This document shows positions 1 through 8,448 of a DNA stretch of 64,000 bases, one piece after another. The notes under the pieces were generated by a model. That model ran no database searches. It was not told the DNA's origin and was given only the letters and a program-made list of their open reading frames with translations. This stretch comes from Microbacterium gorillae (GTDB lineage Bacteria > Actinomycetota > Actinomycetes > Actinomycetales > Microbacteriaceae). Positions within the stretch are counted from its first letter, which is position 1. Each line of letters starts with the position of its first letter. The stretch spans positions 79,281-143,280 of the forward strand of contig NZ_LN648873.1 in NCBI RefSeq assembly GCF_000826185.2, given 5' to 3'. The translations under genes were made by a program, and so were the position numbers.

Positions 1-1284
1 CCACTCGGTGACATGGTGGAATTCACACCAGCGGGCCGGGGTATGGCATCCGGGGATGATGCAGGTGTGGTCGCGGGCGATGATCGCCCGGCGCTGGGTG
101 GCGTTGAAGATGCGGTCCGCGATCGTCGTCGCCAACACCCGTCCGTTCTTCCCGGTGACCACCCGCTGGATCTGGCCGACGCAGGCCGTGTGGGTGGCGA
201 CCGCGACGGAGACGGGAACATTCGTGCCGGTCGCGTCAGCACCGGTCACATGGCCCCATCCGGTGCCGGAGGCGAGGTCGGCCTGTTTCACGTGGACGAC
301 CAAGGTCGGGGCGGCGCCGCCGATGATCGACAGGTCAGACGACGCCGCGACCGTGAGGGCCGCGGCGAGGGCGTCGTGGGCGCGTTGCCCGATGGTGCGG
401 TCATCATGCACGACGGGCTCGTCAGTCTCACGGAATCGGACGCCTTTGTCTTTGCCGTGGGGGTTGGTGATGGCGTCGATGACGGTCTGCAACTGTGCGG
501 CGACTTCAGGCAGGAGGTTCCCGCGGATCGGGACGATCCCGTCCCGTGCGATCCCGAAGTACAGGGACCGGAGCCGGCTTGCGCGCTCGTCTTGCGGTTC
601 GGCGCCGTCTTGGTCGAGGGCGGTCGCCCACGCTCCGGCGTGCACACGGAGCGTGTCGCTCATCACGGGGACTGAGCGACGTGCGAGCGTCGGGGGTTCA
701 TCTGTGGCGGGAGCGCCCCAGTCCCCAGCACCCGCCGCCTGTTCGGCGAGGACGATGTCATCGTCGTCGGTTCCGGCGACATCGGCGAGGGCCTGGTCGG
801 CGAGCGCGAGGTGGTCGGCCGGGACCCGGTCACGGATCTGATCCAGCGGCACCGTGGCGGCGGCGAGGCCGTCGGCTCCGATCCGTCCGGTCAGGAGTGC
901 GTCGCGGAGTGCGGGGAAGCGAGCGGGCCGGCGGTCCCCGGTCATCGCGAGATCTTCCCGGACGAGTTTCCCGAGCCTTGACCAGTTCTTGATCGTGGCG
1001 GGTGCGGCACCGGTGGTGCGTTGCATGAGCTCGTTCACGTTCCGACACCCACACGCCACATCGAACCGTTGCTCACCCGACGGGGAAGCGGACCGTTCCT
1101 CCGCTTCCGCGGTCGTGACGATGAGCGCGGCTTGGGTGGTGCGGAGCAGGGCCCCGGCGTCGATCGCGAAGTCCAACAGCTCGGTCCGCGACGCGGTGGT
1201 GAGTCGGTTCTCCTGGAGCAGGGCGGTCACGGCGGTGATGGTCTGTGCCATCAGCCCCCGGGCCTGCTCCATCGAGGTTTCCAT
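1..1284 (-). CDS. DUF222 / HNH endonuclease-like protein, 3' end cut by window
   Basis: The minus strand stays open from an ATG at 1284 to base 1, giving 428 codons with no stop, so the gene is truncated by the window edge. The visible protein has an N-terminal DUF222 region (about residues 20-330) and the start of an HNH fold: residues near 400-428 read ARDHTCIIPGC then CEFHHVTEW, with the paired Cys and His-His expected of the family; the last Asn and His lie outside. Such proteins are multicopy in Microbacteriaceae and often called HNH endonucleases, but their biological role is poorly known. No Shine-Dalgarno is present; a TAGAAT hexamer ends 6 nt before the ATG, suggesting a leaderless mRNA. 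The plus-strand frames over this stretch look like shadows. Confidence 0.88.
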   Translation of the reverse strand, partial: METSMEQARGLMAQTITAVTALLQENRLTTASRTELLDFAIDAGALLRTTQAALIVTTAEAEERSASPSGEQRFDVACGCRNVNELMQRTTGAAPATIKNWSRLGKLVREDLAMTGDRRPARFPALRDALLTGRIGADGLAAATVPLDQIRDRVPADHLALADQALADVAGTDDDDIVLAEQAAGAGDWGAPATDEPPTLARRSVPVMSDTLRVHAGAWATALDQDGAEPQDERASRLRSLYFGIARDGIVPIRGNLLPEVAAQLQTVIDAITNPHGKDKGVRFRETDEPVVHDDRTIGQRAHDALAAALTVAASSDLSIIGGAAPTLVVHVKQADLASGTGWGHVTGADATGTNVPVSVAVATHTACVGQIQRVVTGKNGRVLATTIADRIFNATQRRAIIARDHTCIIPGCHTPARWCEFHHVTEW

Positions 1285-1290
1285 ACCCTG

Positions 1291-1296
1291 ATTCTA
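1291..1296 (-). promoter_or_regulatory. Candidate -10 hexamer, leaderless promoter of DUF222 gene
   Basis: TAGAAT on the minus strand ends 6 nt before the ATG at 1284. That spacing places transcription start at or next to the start codon, and no ribosome binding site is visible. Confidence 0.5.
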
Positions 1297-1563
1297 CCGT
1301 TCAGGCGACCTCATGAAGCGGTGTAAAGCCCAGTTCAGTAGTCTTTTACGTAGTCCCAAACAGGGGTCCAGTGCGACCTCCGTAGCCCGATAGTCCACGA
1401 CCCCCGGGGACCCCACTTCCACCCCCCTCCGGACCCCTTTCAGCGTTCGCCTGACCCCTCGGAAACGCGACCCGGCGACGCAACCCGCGCGCCCTCCCGG
1501 TCGTCTTAAGCCGCAGGAGACCCAGCCGTCTCCAGAACGAGAGCGCCCCACGGCCGCGGAAGA
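1297..1563. other. Intergenic region between aldo/keto reductase and DUF222 gene
   Basis: About 270 bases with repeated GGACCCC-like words and a small hairpin at 1516-1533 (GGAGAC, 6-nt loop, GTCTCC) that could help end the upstream minus-strand transcript. The short reading frames here show no family features, and no gene is called. Confidence 0.4.
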
Positions 1564-2451
1564 TCAGCGCCAGTCGCTGCGTGCGCCGAAGTCGGCGGTG
1601 TCCGGGTCCGCACCGACCCGGCCGGGACCGGAGAGCCCGTCGATCGCAGCCATCTCCGCGTCGGTGAGGGCGAACCCCGCGACATCCGCGTTCTCCGCGA
1701 TGCGCTGGGCGGACCGGGACTTCGGTATCACCACGAGGTCGTGCTGCAGGTGCCAGCGGATGACGGCCTGCGCGGGGGTGACACCGTGCGCGTCGGCGAT
1801 GCCGGTGATCACCGGGTCGGTCAGCACGGTATTGGGGCGGCTCTCCGAACCCCAGCCTGAACCGGAGGTGCCGCCGAGGGGACTCCATGACGTCGTGATG
1901 ATGCCGTGGGCGTCGTGATACGCCCGCAGCTCCGTCTGCGGGAAGCCGGGATGCAGCTCGATCTGATTCACCGCAGGGACGACGTCGGAATGGCCGGCGA
2001 GGAGCTCCAGGTGCCGGGTGCCGAAGTTGCTCACCCCGATGGCACGCGCGCGGCCGGACGCGAGGATCTCCTCGAACGCGGACCACGTGCTCAGCAGGCG
2101 CTCGTCGTCCTGCAACGGCCAGTGGATGAGGTACAGATCCACGTGATCGAGGCCCAGCAGCTCCAGACTGCGGTCGATCGCAGCGAGGGTGCGGTCGTGG
2201 CCCTGGTCCGGATTGTTGAGTTTGGTCGTCACGAACAGCTCGTCGCGCCCGACGTGGGACGCGGCGATGCCTCGTCCCACGCCGCGTTCATTCGCGTAGC
2301 CGGAGGCGGTGTCGATGTGCCGGTAGCCGCCCGCGATCGCATTCTGGACCAGCTCGCCGACCTCGTCGTCGGGAATCTGCCACGTGCCGAAGCCCAGGCG
2401 AGGCACGAGTGCGCCGGTGTTGAGGGAGAGGGGTGCGGTGGCGTCGGTCAT
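1564..2451 (-). CDS. Aldo/keto reductase
   Basis: A 295-residue NADPH-dependent oxidoreductase of the aldo/keto reductase superfamily (TIM barrel), predicted to reduce a carbonyl substrate in the cytosol; the substrate cannot be told. The N-terminal motif GYRHIDTASGYANE gives the catalytic Asp47 and Tyr52, Lys77 sits in VTTKLNN and His110 in LIHWP, so the tetrad is complete. The C-terminal stretch IPKSRSAQRIAEN is the usual cofactor-binding segment. Length is close to the family norm (270-300). Its ATG overlaps the stop of the upstream DNA-alkylation-repair gene (ATGA at 2448-2451), so the two are probably translationally coupled. Confidence 0.93.
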   Translation of the reverse strand: MTDATAPLSLNTGALVPRLGFGTWQIPDDEVGELVQNAIAGGYRHIDTASGYANERGVGRGIAASHVGRDELFVTTKLNNPDQGHDRTLAAIDRSLELLGLDHVDLYLIHWPLQDDERLLSTWSAFEEILASGRARAIGVSNFGTRHLELLAGHSDVVPAVNQIELHPGFPQTELRAYHDAHGIITTSWSPLGGTSGSGWGSESRPNTVLTDPVITGIADAHGVTPAQAVIRWHLQHDLVVIPKSRSAQRIAENADVAGFALTDAEMAAIDGLSGPGRVGADPDTADFGARSDWR

Positions 2452-3116
2452 GAGGTTCCCTCTCGACGGCGGACGATCTCGGTGATCCAGATGGGCGCGA
2501 ACGGGGACGTGCAGCCGGGGGCGGTGGGGTAGTCCTTGAGGACCTCCAATCGCTCACCGATCGCCAGCGCGCGGGGGCGCAGGTCCGGGTGGAAGATGCC
2601 GATCTGGGCGAGCGCGTCGTTCATCGCCCACTGCAGCCGCTCCGGGGCGGACACCATCTCGGCCTCGATGCGATCGAGCAGTCCGGGCAGGTCCAGACCG
2701 TCCGGCTTCTTGATGATGCGCTCACTCGTCAGCGCCCAGCCGGCGGCGGCCACGTCCGGGTCCGCGTCGTCGAACCAGCGCACCCGCAGCTCCTCGGCGA
2801 CCTTCGACTTCTTCACGAGATAGTTCACCAGCCAGTCGAGGATCTTCGGCGCCCGGGCGGACCGGATCATCGCGTCATACTCGTCGGCGGTGAAATCCTT
2901 CGGCTTGGCCACCAGCAGCGCCACCAGTCGGGCCGCGGTGTCCTGGGTCTCCCACAACTGCCGGGCGAGCTCCGGATCGGCACCGGCGGACTTGGCCACC
3001 GCTCGCAATTTCGTCAGGTTCACGCCGTGATCGTCGCCATGGCGTTCGTTGACGGCTCGCGCCTTCGGGTCCTCCAGCGCGTCCAGCTCCTGGCGCACGT
3101 CGGCCACGGTCGTCAT
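2448..3116 (-). CDS. DNA alkylation repair protein (AlkD-like HEAT repeat family)
   Basis: A 222-residue all-helical protein resembling the DNA_alkylation (AlkC/AlkD) family, whose members are HEAT-repeat glycosylases that remove positively charged alkylated bases. The sequence shows consecutive amphipathic helices and the family-like segments around ILDWLVNYLVKKS and AGWALTSERIIKK. The frame extends upstream to 3203, but the ATG at 3116 is preferred: AGGAGG lies 5-6 nt upstream. The gene overlaps the aldo/keto reductase by 4 bases and begins 29 bases after the esterase stop, so it may be co-transcribed with the siderophore operon. The family assignment is from pattern memory; activity is untested. 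Confidence 0.78.
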   Translation of the reverse strand: MTTVADVRQELDALEDPKARAVNERHGDDHGVNLTKLRAVAKSAGADPELARQLWETQDTAARLVALLVAKPKDFTADEYDAMIRSARAPKILDWLVNYLVKKSKVAEELRVRWFDDADPDVAAAGWALTSERIIKKPDGLDLPGLLDRIEAEMVSAPERLQWAMNDALAQIGIFHPDLRPRALAIGERLEVLKDYPTAPGCTSPFAPIWITEIVRRREGTS

Positions 3117-3145
3117 GGGTCCTCCTGTCGGCGGTTTCCTCCAGT

Positions 3146-4339
3146 CTAGGAAGACGGCGGGAAGAGGACGTCGACGCCGTCCGCGAAGAAGCCGCGCCAG
3201 CACGCGAGATCGTGGCCGCCCTCATACTCCCGGTACGCGAACCGGTGCGGCGAGCCCGCGAGGAGATCGCGGAGCGCGCGGTGCTGGGGGAGCATCGTCG
3301 GTTCGTGGACCCCGACGGTCAGGAACAGCCGGGTCGCGTCCGCCGCGCCGGCGAGCTCGAGCATGTCGTACTGCCAGAGCGAGGCGGACTGACTGAGTGC
3401 ACCGCCCACGGCATCCGGGCGCTCGAACGCCGTGCGCAGCGCCGTGAGACCGCCGAGGCTCTCGCCGGAGACGATGACGTCCGCGGCATGCGGGCTGACC
3501 GCGGTGATGGTCCGCAGCCACGGCAGCAGTTCGTCGGCGATCTCGGCGGTCATCGTGCCGTCGATGCTGAGCTCGCTCATCCGGCGCACGACGCCGCCGG
3601 AATCGATCATGGCGATCACCGGGGCGCGCTCGTCCGTGCGGTGATCCACCGCGGCGGCCGCGTACCCGGACGCGTGCCACACCTCGCCGTCCAACGCGAT
3701 GACCAGCGGACGCGGCTCGTCCTCGGCGGCGCGCGCGGGACGGTGCACCCAGACTCGGCGGCCGCTCGGGGACGTCAGCTCACGCGTTTCGCCGGCGAAG
3801 GCGGAGGCCAGATGCGGCTGCGGAGGAGCGTCCGGCAGCTCGGCGACCGAAGCGCCGACGCCGCCGTACGCTTGCAGCGTCGCGGGGTTGCGCGGGTCCA
3901 CCACGCCGCTCTCACGCATGACGCGCATGGCCCATCGCGGTTCGCGCTCGATCAGGTCAGCCGAGGTGCGGGCGTCCGCGGCGAGGACCGTGTACGAACC
4001 GCGCCACGCCGAGTCCAGAACGAAGGTGGCGTGCCACACGTCGGTGCCCGGCACACGCTCCAGCGTCGAGTCCTCGAGCGTGTGGGAGATGCGGTTCAGC
4101 GTCACGTGGACCGCGTCAGCTTCGGAGTCGCGGAACAGGAACGTCACGCGGCGGGACCGCGCGCCGTGGGGCTCGATCAGCGGGGTCCGCGCGCCCGGTC
4201 CGGCCCAGAACGCGGCGACGACACCATCCCGCGCGGTTGACGCCCGGAGATCGGTGACGAAGGCCGCGACGGCGTCGCTCTCGCCGCGGATCGCCGCAGG
4301 TACCTCCGGCGGCGCCGGCTGAGCGTTGGGACGCATCAT
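3146..4339 (-). CDS. Enterochelin esterase-like hydrolase (siderophore release)
   Basis: A protein of about 397 residues in the alpha/beta hydrolase fold of the Fes/enterochelin esterase family. It has an N-terminal carbohydrate-binding-like beta domain (VTFLFRDSEADAVHV, WHATFVLDSAWRGSYTV) and a C-terminal esterase D-type domain with the nucleophile elbow GESLGG and the catalytic His in YEGGHD. Family members hydrolyse ferric catecholate siderophores in the cytosol to free iron. The open frame continues far upstream, but the start is placed at the ATGATG (4339 or 4336) that overlaps the ATPase stop. Last gene of the siderophore uptake operon. Confidence 0.88.
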   Translation of the reverse strand: MMRPNAQPAPPEVPAAIRGESDAVAAFVTDLRASTARDGVVAAFWAGPGARTPLIEPHGARSRRVTFLFRDSEADAVHVTLNRISHTLEDSTLERVPGTDVWHATFVLDSAWRGSYTVLAADARTSADLIEREPRWAMRVMRESGVVDPRNPATLQAYGGVGASVAELPDAPPQPHLASAFAGETRELTSPSGRRVWVHRPARAAEDEPRPLVIALDGEVWHASGYAAAAVDHRTDERAPVIAMIDSGGVVRRMSELSIDGTMTAEIADELLPWLRTITAVSPHAADVIVSGESLGGLTALRTAFERPDAVGGALSQSASLWQYDMLELAGAADATRLFLTVGVHEPTMLPQHRALRDLLAGSPHRFAYREYEGGHDLACWRGFFADGVDVLFPPSS

Positions 4340-5142
4340 CCCGCATCCTCGGTCACACTCGTGATCGGAATCACAAGCGGGGTGCCGAACACCGGGTCGG
4401 ACTGCACGTGCGCGCGCAGGCGGAAGACGTCCTCGAGCAGCTTCTCCGTCAGCACCGTGGCCGGGTCGCCCTCGGCGGCGATCGCGCCGTCCTTCATCAC
4501 GATGAGGTGGTCGGCGTACCGGGCGGCCTGGTTGAGATCGTGCAGGACGAGCACGACGGTGCGGTCCTCGCTCCGGTTCAGTCCGCGGCAGAGCTCCAGG
4601 ACGTCGAGCTGGTGCGAGACGTCGAGGTAGGTGGTGGGTTCGTCCAGCAGCATCACCGGGGTGTCCTGGGCGAGCAGCATCGCGATCCAGACGCGCTGGC
4701 GCTGGCCGCCGGAGAGCTCCTCCACGCCGCGGTCGGCGAACTCCGCGACACCGGTCGCCGTCATCGCCGCCGACACCGCGCGCTCGTCGTCCGCGGACCA
4801 CTGCTGCAGCATCCGCTGGTGCGGGAAGCGCCCGCGTCCGACGAGATCCGCCACGGTGATGCCGAACGGCGCGAGCGGCGACTGCGGCAGCAACCCGAGG
4901 CGACGCGCGAGGTCCTTCGACCCGAGCGAGCGGATATCCGTTCCCTGCAGCGTCACGGTGCCGGCGGCCGGGGTCAGCAGGCGCGCGAGCGCGCGCAGCA
5001 GCGTGGACTTGCCGCACGCGTTCGGCCCGATGATGACGGTGACCTTGCCCGCGGGAATCGCGACGTCGAGGTCCCGGACCACTTCGCGGGCCTCGTAGCG
5101 CAGCGTCAGTCCGGTGGCGGCGAGCGCGTCGGTGGTGGTCAT
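4336..5142 (-). CDS. Iron-siderophore ABC transporter ATP-binding protein (FecE/FepC type)
   Basis: A 268-residue ATPase that powers ferric-siderophore import with the two permeases upstream. Walker A is GPNACGKST (near residue 39), the signature is LSGGQRQRV, Walker B is VMLLDEPTTYLD, and the switch His is in LVLHDLNQAA. These match the FepC/FecE subfamily. The ATG at 5142 has AAAGGA upstream, which is why it is chosen over the ATG at 5157. It follows the permease by 16 bases and overlaps the esterase start. Expression probably follows the iron box at 8326. Confidence 0.95.
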   Translation of the reverse strand: MTTTDALAATGLTLRYEAREVVRDLDVAIPAGKVTVIIGPNACGKSTLLRALARLLTPAAGTVTLQGTDIRSLGSKDLARRLGLLPQSPLAPFGITVADLVGRGRFPHQRMLQQWSADDERAVSAAMTATGVAEFADRGVEELSGGQRQRVWIAMLLAQDTPVMLLDEPTTYLDVSHQLDVLELCRGLNRSEDRTVVLVLHDLNQAARYADHLIVMKDGAIAAEGDPATVLTEKLLEDVFRLRAHVQSDPVFGTPLVIPITSVTEDAG

Positions 5143-5158
5143 GTCGTCCTTTCGCACG

Positions 5159-6199
5159 TCACACCTGCTTCGCGCGGGTGAGGAGCCAGATGAGGTAGAT
5201 GCCGCCGATGATGCCGGTCATCCGACCGATCGGCAGGGCTGCGTTGATCGGCAGGGTCTGGGCCACGGTGTCGGCCAGGACCAGGAGCACCGCGCCCATC
5301 GCGGCGGCGCTGACCACCGGCACGGCGCGGGACCGGGTGAGGCGCGTCACGAGCTGCGGTGCGGCGAGTGCCACGAACGCGATCGGGCCGGCGGCGCCGG
5401 TGGCGAGTCCGGCGAGGGCGACCGCGAGCAGCATCAGACCGACGCGCGTGGGCTCGACCCGGATGCCGAGCTGCTGCGCGAGGTCATCGCCCATCTCCAT
5501 CAGCGTCGCCCGCCGCGCCAGCAGCGCGACGATCGGAATGAGCACCACGGTGCCGATCAGCACGGGCAATGCGTGCATCCACGTGCGCGCGCAGAGGGAC
5601 CCGGCCAGCCACAGATTGGCGGAGGTGGCGTCATCGAGATCGCCGGTGACCAGCAGCAGGCTGTTGACCGCACTGAGCACCGCACCCACGCCGATGCCGA
5701 CGAGGATCAGGCGGAACCCGCCGGTCACCCCGGCCTTGCGGGAGAGCAGGTAGACGACGACGGCGGTGAGCAGCCCGCCGACCACCGCGGCGATGGACAC
5801 CTGGAGCGCGGACGCCCGGAACACCACGATCTGCACGATCGCGCCGGTGGCCGCACCCGTGGTGAATCCGATCACGTCCGGCGAACCCAGCGCGTTGCGG
5901 GACACCGACTGGAAGATCGCGCCGGAGACACCGAGGGCGGCACCGGCGAAGATCGCCGTGACGGTGCGGGGCAGGCGCAGCCCCAGCACGACCCGGTCGG
6001 TGCGGACGTCCGGCGCATCGCCGAACAGCGTGGCCAGGACGTCGCCGAACGGGATGGCGAGGGTGCCGACCGTGAGTGAGATGACGCCGAGGACGGCGGT
6101 CAGCACCAGCAGCACCGCGGATACGATCGCCAGGCGCGGCTGCACGCGCAGCGAGAGCGATCCGAATCGCAGCACGTGGAAGCGGTCCGGGGCGCTCAC
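5159..6199 (-). CDS. FecCD-family siderophore ABC transporter permease
   Basis: A 346-residue integral membrane protein of the FecCD/BtuC family. About nine to ten hydrophobic segments are visible, with family hallmarks LGLRLPRTVTAIFAGAALGVSGAIFQ near the N terminus, the FPDVIGFTTGA-like coupling region (GSPDVIGFTTGAATGA) and a C-terminal PIGRMTGIIGGIYLIWLL. It pairs with the next permease to form a heterodimeric channel. The GTG start at 6199 overlaps the preceding permease stop in a GTGA arrangement, implying translational coupling. Confidence 0.95.
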   Translation of the reverse strand: MSAPDRFHVLRFGSLSLRVQPRLAIVSAVLLVLTAVLGVISLTVGTLAIPFGDVLATLFGDAPDVRTDRVVLGLRLPRTVTAIFAGAALGVSGAIFQSVSRNALGSPDVIGFTTGAATGAIVQIVVFRASALQVSIAAVVGGLLTAVVVYLLSRKAGVTGGFRLILVGIGVGAVLSAVNSLLLVTGDLDDATSANLWLAGSLCARTWMHALPVLIGTVVLIPIVALLARRATLMEMGDDLAQQLGIRVEPTRVGLMLLAVALAGLATGAAGPIAFVALAAPQLVTRLTRSRAVPVVSAAAMGAVLLVLADTVAQTLPINAALPIGRMTGIIGGIYLIWLLTRAKQV

Positions 6200-7215
6200 A
6201 GCTGCGCCATCCGGCGGCGGCGGACGAGGATCACGAAGAAGGGTCCACCCAGGACGGCGACCATGATGCCGACACCGATCTCACCGGTGGCCGGGATCGC
6301 GCGGCCGAGGATGTCCGCGACGACCATGAGCGCGGCACCGATCAGCGCGGAGTACGGCAGCACCCAGCGGTGGTCGACGCCGACGAGGAGGCGGGCCAGG
6401 TGCGGCGCGGCGAGGCCGAGGAAGGCGATGGGGCCGGCAGCGGCGGTCGCGGCTCCGGCCAGGAGCACCACGACGAGTCCGGCGACCAGCCAGATGCGGG
6501 TCGGGTTCGCTCCGAGCGAGCGGCTGAGGTCCTCGCCGAGCATCGCGGAATCCAGCGGTCGGGCCAACAGGGCGGCCAACGCCACGCCGGTCGCCGCGAC
6601 GATGGCGGTCACGATCAGCACGTCATAGCCGCGGCCGGAGATGGAGCCGACCATCCAGTGGCGGTAGCGGTCGAAGACGCTCTCCTCACCGTTGATCAGC
6701 ACGAGCTGGGTGAGGGACATCAGCACCACCGTGAGTGCGGCGCCGGCCAGGACCAGCCGGACCGGGTTGGTGCCGCGACGGACACCGCCGAGCAGGTACA
6801 CGGCGGCGGCGGTGACGGCGGCGCCGAGCATCCCGAGCCACATGTAGCCGGTGACGTCCGTGATGCCGAAGAACGAGATGCCGCAGGCGATCGCGACCGC
6901 CGCGCCGGCGTTGACGCCGAGGATGCCCGGCTCGGCGAGCGGGTTGCGGGTGAGGGCCTGCATGATGGCGCCCGCGATGCCGAGGCAGATGCCGACGACC
7001 ACGGCCAGCAGGGTCCGGGGGATGCGCTGGAGCACGACGAGGAGGTGCTCGGAGTTCGTCTGATCGAACCGGAACAGGGCGTCCACAGCGGTGGCGGGGG
7101 AGATGTCGCGGGTGCCGACGACGATGCTCACGAAGAGGCCGATGAGGATGACGGCGCCGATGACGAGCACGCCCAGCCGGCGGCGGCGGGCGAGAGGGGA
7201 GGAACGGTGCTGCAT
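6196..7215 (-). CDS. FecCD-family siderophore ABC transporter permease
   Basis: A 339-residue FecCD permease and the partner of the gene that follows. Hydrophobic segments span the protein; motifs include LQRIPRTLLAVVVGICLGIAGAIMQ, the EPGILGVNAGAA coupling helix region and GEIGVGIMVAVLGGPFFVILVRRRR at the C terminus. The start is ATG at 7215. A strong hairpin at 7224-7253 lies between the binding-protein gene and this one, so its expression may be lower than that of the lipoprotein. Confidence 0.95.
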   Translation of the reverse strand: MQHRSSPLARRRRLGVLVIGAVILIGLFVSIVVGTRDISPATAVDALFRFDQTNSEHLLVVLQRIPRTLLAVVVGICLGIAGAIMQALTRNPLAEPGILGVNAGAAVAIACGISFFGITDVTGYMWLGMLGAAVTAAAVYLLGGVRRGTNPVRLVLAGAALTVVLMSLTQLVLINGEESVFDRYRHWMVGSISGRGYDVLIVTAIVAATGVALAALLARPLDSAMLGEDLSRSLGANPTRIWLVAGLVVVLLAGAATAAAGPIAFLGLAAPHLARLLVGVDHRWVLPYSALIGAALMVVADILGRAIPATGEIGVGIMVAVLGGPFFVILVRRRRMAQL

Positions 7216-7223
7216 GAGAGAGC

Positions 7224-7253
7224 GGACGGCGTCGGCCGCAGCCGACGCCGTCC
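7224..7253 (-). terminator. Hairpin between binding-protein gene and permease genes
   Basis: A perfect 13-bp stem (GGACGGCGTCGGC with its complement) and 4-nt loop occupies the 43-base gap. With no T tract it is likely a partial terminator or 3' stabiliser, a common arrangement that keeps binding protein more abundant than permease. Confidence 0.65.
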
Positions 7254-7258
7254 GGATA

Positions 7259-8257
7259 TCACTTGGCGAAGTTGGCGACGACGCCGTCGACGATCTCGGT
7301 CGCGCTGTACTTGTCCACGCGGAACGAGTTCGCGCCGAGGCCGTAGACCTGGCCGGCCTTGACCGAGGGAATGTTGGCCAGCACCGGATCAGCGGCGAGG
7401 GCCTTCGCGCCCTCGTTGTCGACGCTCAGGGCGAAGGTGGTTTCGCCGGTCAGCTGGGTGAGGTTCTCGAAGCTGGCGAACACGAAGTCCTGACGCTGGT
7501 TGGCCTGCGTGTGCCACGCGGCGTCGGGCTCCTCGATCGTGAACCCGAGCGACTGCAGGAGCTTGGCGTGGGGGCCCGTGGTCTTGCCGATCGGGTTGTC
7601 CTCGCCGGCGCCGTTGTACGAGACGATGTTCGCCGCGCCGGCCGGGACGGTGATCTTGGTGGCGGCGTCAGCGACGTAGGCGTCGAACGCGGAGACGGTC
7701 TCCTCCGCCTCCTTCTCCATGCCGAGGGCCTCACCGAGCTGCTCGGCGAGCTGCTCCCAGGTCTGCCCGCCGTAGTCCACGACGATGGTCGGCGCGATCT
7801 CCTGCAGCTGCGCGACCTGGTCGGCGACCGAATCGGCACCGGAGGTGGACACGACGATCAGATCGGGGGCGGCGCCGTGCACGGCCTCCAGGTCGACCTC
7901 GCCGGCCGGCCAGAGAGTGCTGACGCCCTCCTCCTGTGCGATGTCCGCCCACTGCGCGAAGAACTTGCCGTTGCCGGCCGCGCCGGACGCGGTCACCGGT
8001 GCTCCGATGGCCAACAGCGTTCCCGTGACGGTGACCGAGGTCGAGGCGATGCTCTCCGGCTGGGCCGGGATCTCGGTGGTCGTGCCGTCGGCGTTCTCGA
8101 ACGTGCGGGGCCAGGATTCGGCTGCGGCGTTCTCGGTCGGGGCGGTCTCGGCTTCGGCGGCCGGGGCGCTCGATGAGCAACCGGCGAGGGCCGTGGCGGC
8201 CAGCAGCGCGGCGACGCCGGCTCCGATCAGGCGCGAGGAACGGGACATGACGGACAT
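7259..8257 (-). CDS. Iron-siderophore ABC transporter substrate-binding lipoprotein
   Basis: A 332-residue secreted lipoprotein that captures ferric siderophore outside the membrane and hands it to the permeases. The signal peptide ends in the lipobox LAGC (Cys26), followed by a Ser/Ala/Glu-rich linker. The mature part shows a FepB/TroA fold: ESIASTSVTVTGTLLAIGAPVTAS, then PDLIVVSTSGADS and the C-terminal lobe. GGAAGGA sits 4-5 nt before the ATG at 8257, supporting that start. It is the first gene of the operon, just downstream of the candidate iron box, and would be induced by iron starvation. Confidence 0.95.
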   Translation of the reverse strand: MSVMSRSSRLIGAGVAALLAATALAGCSSSAPAAEAETAPTENAAAESWPRTFENADGTTTEIPAQPESIASTSVTVTGTLLAIGAPVTASGAAGNGKFFAQWADIAQEEGVSTLWPAGEVDLEAVHGAAPDLIVVSTSGADSVADQVAQLQEIAPTIVVDYGGQTWEQLAEQLGEALGMEKEAEETVSAFDAYVADAATKITVPAGAANIVSYNGAGEDNPIGKTTGPHAKLLQSLGFTIEEPDAAWHTQANQRQDFVFASFENLTQLTGETTFALSVDNEGAKALAADPVLANIPSVKAGQVYGLGANSFRVDKYSATEIVDGVVANFAK

Positions 8258-8325
8258 GGGGTCCTTCCGGTGGGGAGTCTTCTCCCGGCGCGGCGGCGTC
8301 TGCCGATCACGCGCGTTGGAGTTAG

Positions 8326-8344
8326 TGAGGTAAGCCTAACCTAT
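8326..8344 (-). promoter_or_regulatory. DtxR/IdeR-type iron box
   Basis: TGAGGTAAGCCTAACCTAT matches the 19-bp DtxR/IdeR consensus TTAGGTWAGSCTWACCTAA at all but two positions when the ambiguous positions are allowed. It lies about 70 bases upstream of the siderophore lipoprotein start and should repress the five-gene operon when iron is plentiful. Confidence 0.85.
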
Positions 8345-8401
8345 CTTTCTCGCTGTCCAACAATTGTCGTCGACGGTGTCGGCGGGCACCCCGCGGGACG
8401 T

Positions 8402-8441
8402 CGAACGCGGCGGGGGTGCACAGGCATCCCCGCCGCGTTCG
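8402..8441 (-). terminator. Terminator of the FtsX-like ABC operon
   Basis: A perfect 14-bp stem (CGAACGCGGCGGGG with its complement) and 12-nt loop lies immediately after the permease stop at 8449, well placed to end the ABC exporter transcript. Confidence 0.75.
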
Positions 8442-8448
8442 GTCCGGC

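Noticed and set aside
1346..2086. A 246-codon minus-strand frame overlapping the aldo/keto reductase
   Set aside because: It is a shifted frame of the reductase with an Arg-rich product and no family features.
3146..5017. A 623-residue fusion of the esterase with upstream sequence
   Set aside because: The upstream part is opposite-frame read-through of the ABC ATPase gene; the esterase begins at the ATGATG overlap.
5114..7362. Long plus-strand frames opposite the siderophore permeases
   Set aside because: They are rich in Asp/His/Gly/Arg with no hydrophobic or catalytic pattern, while the minus strand encodes clear FecCD permeases.
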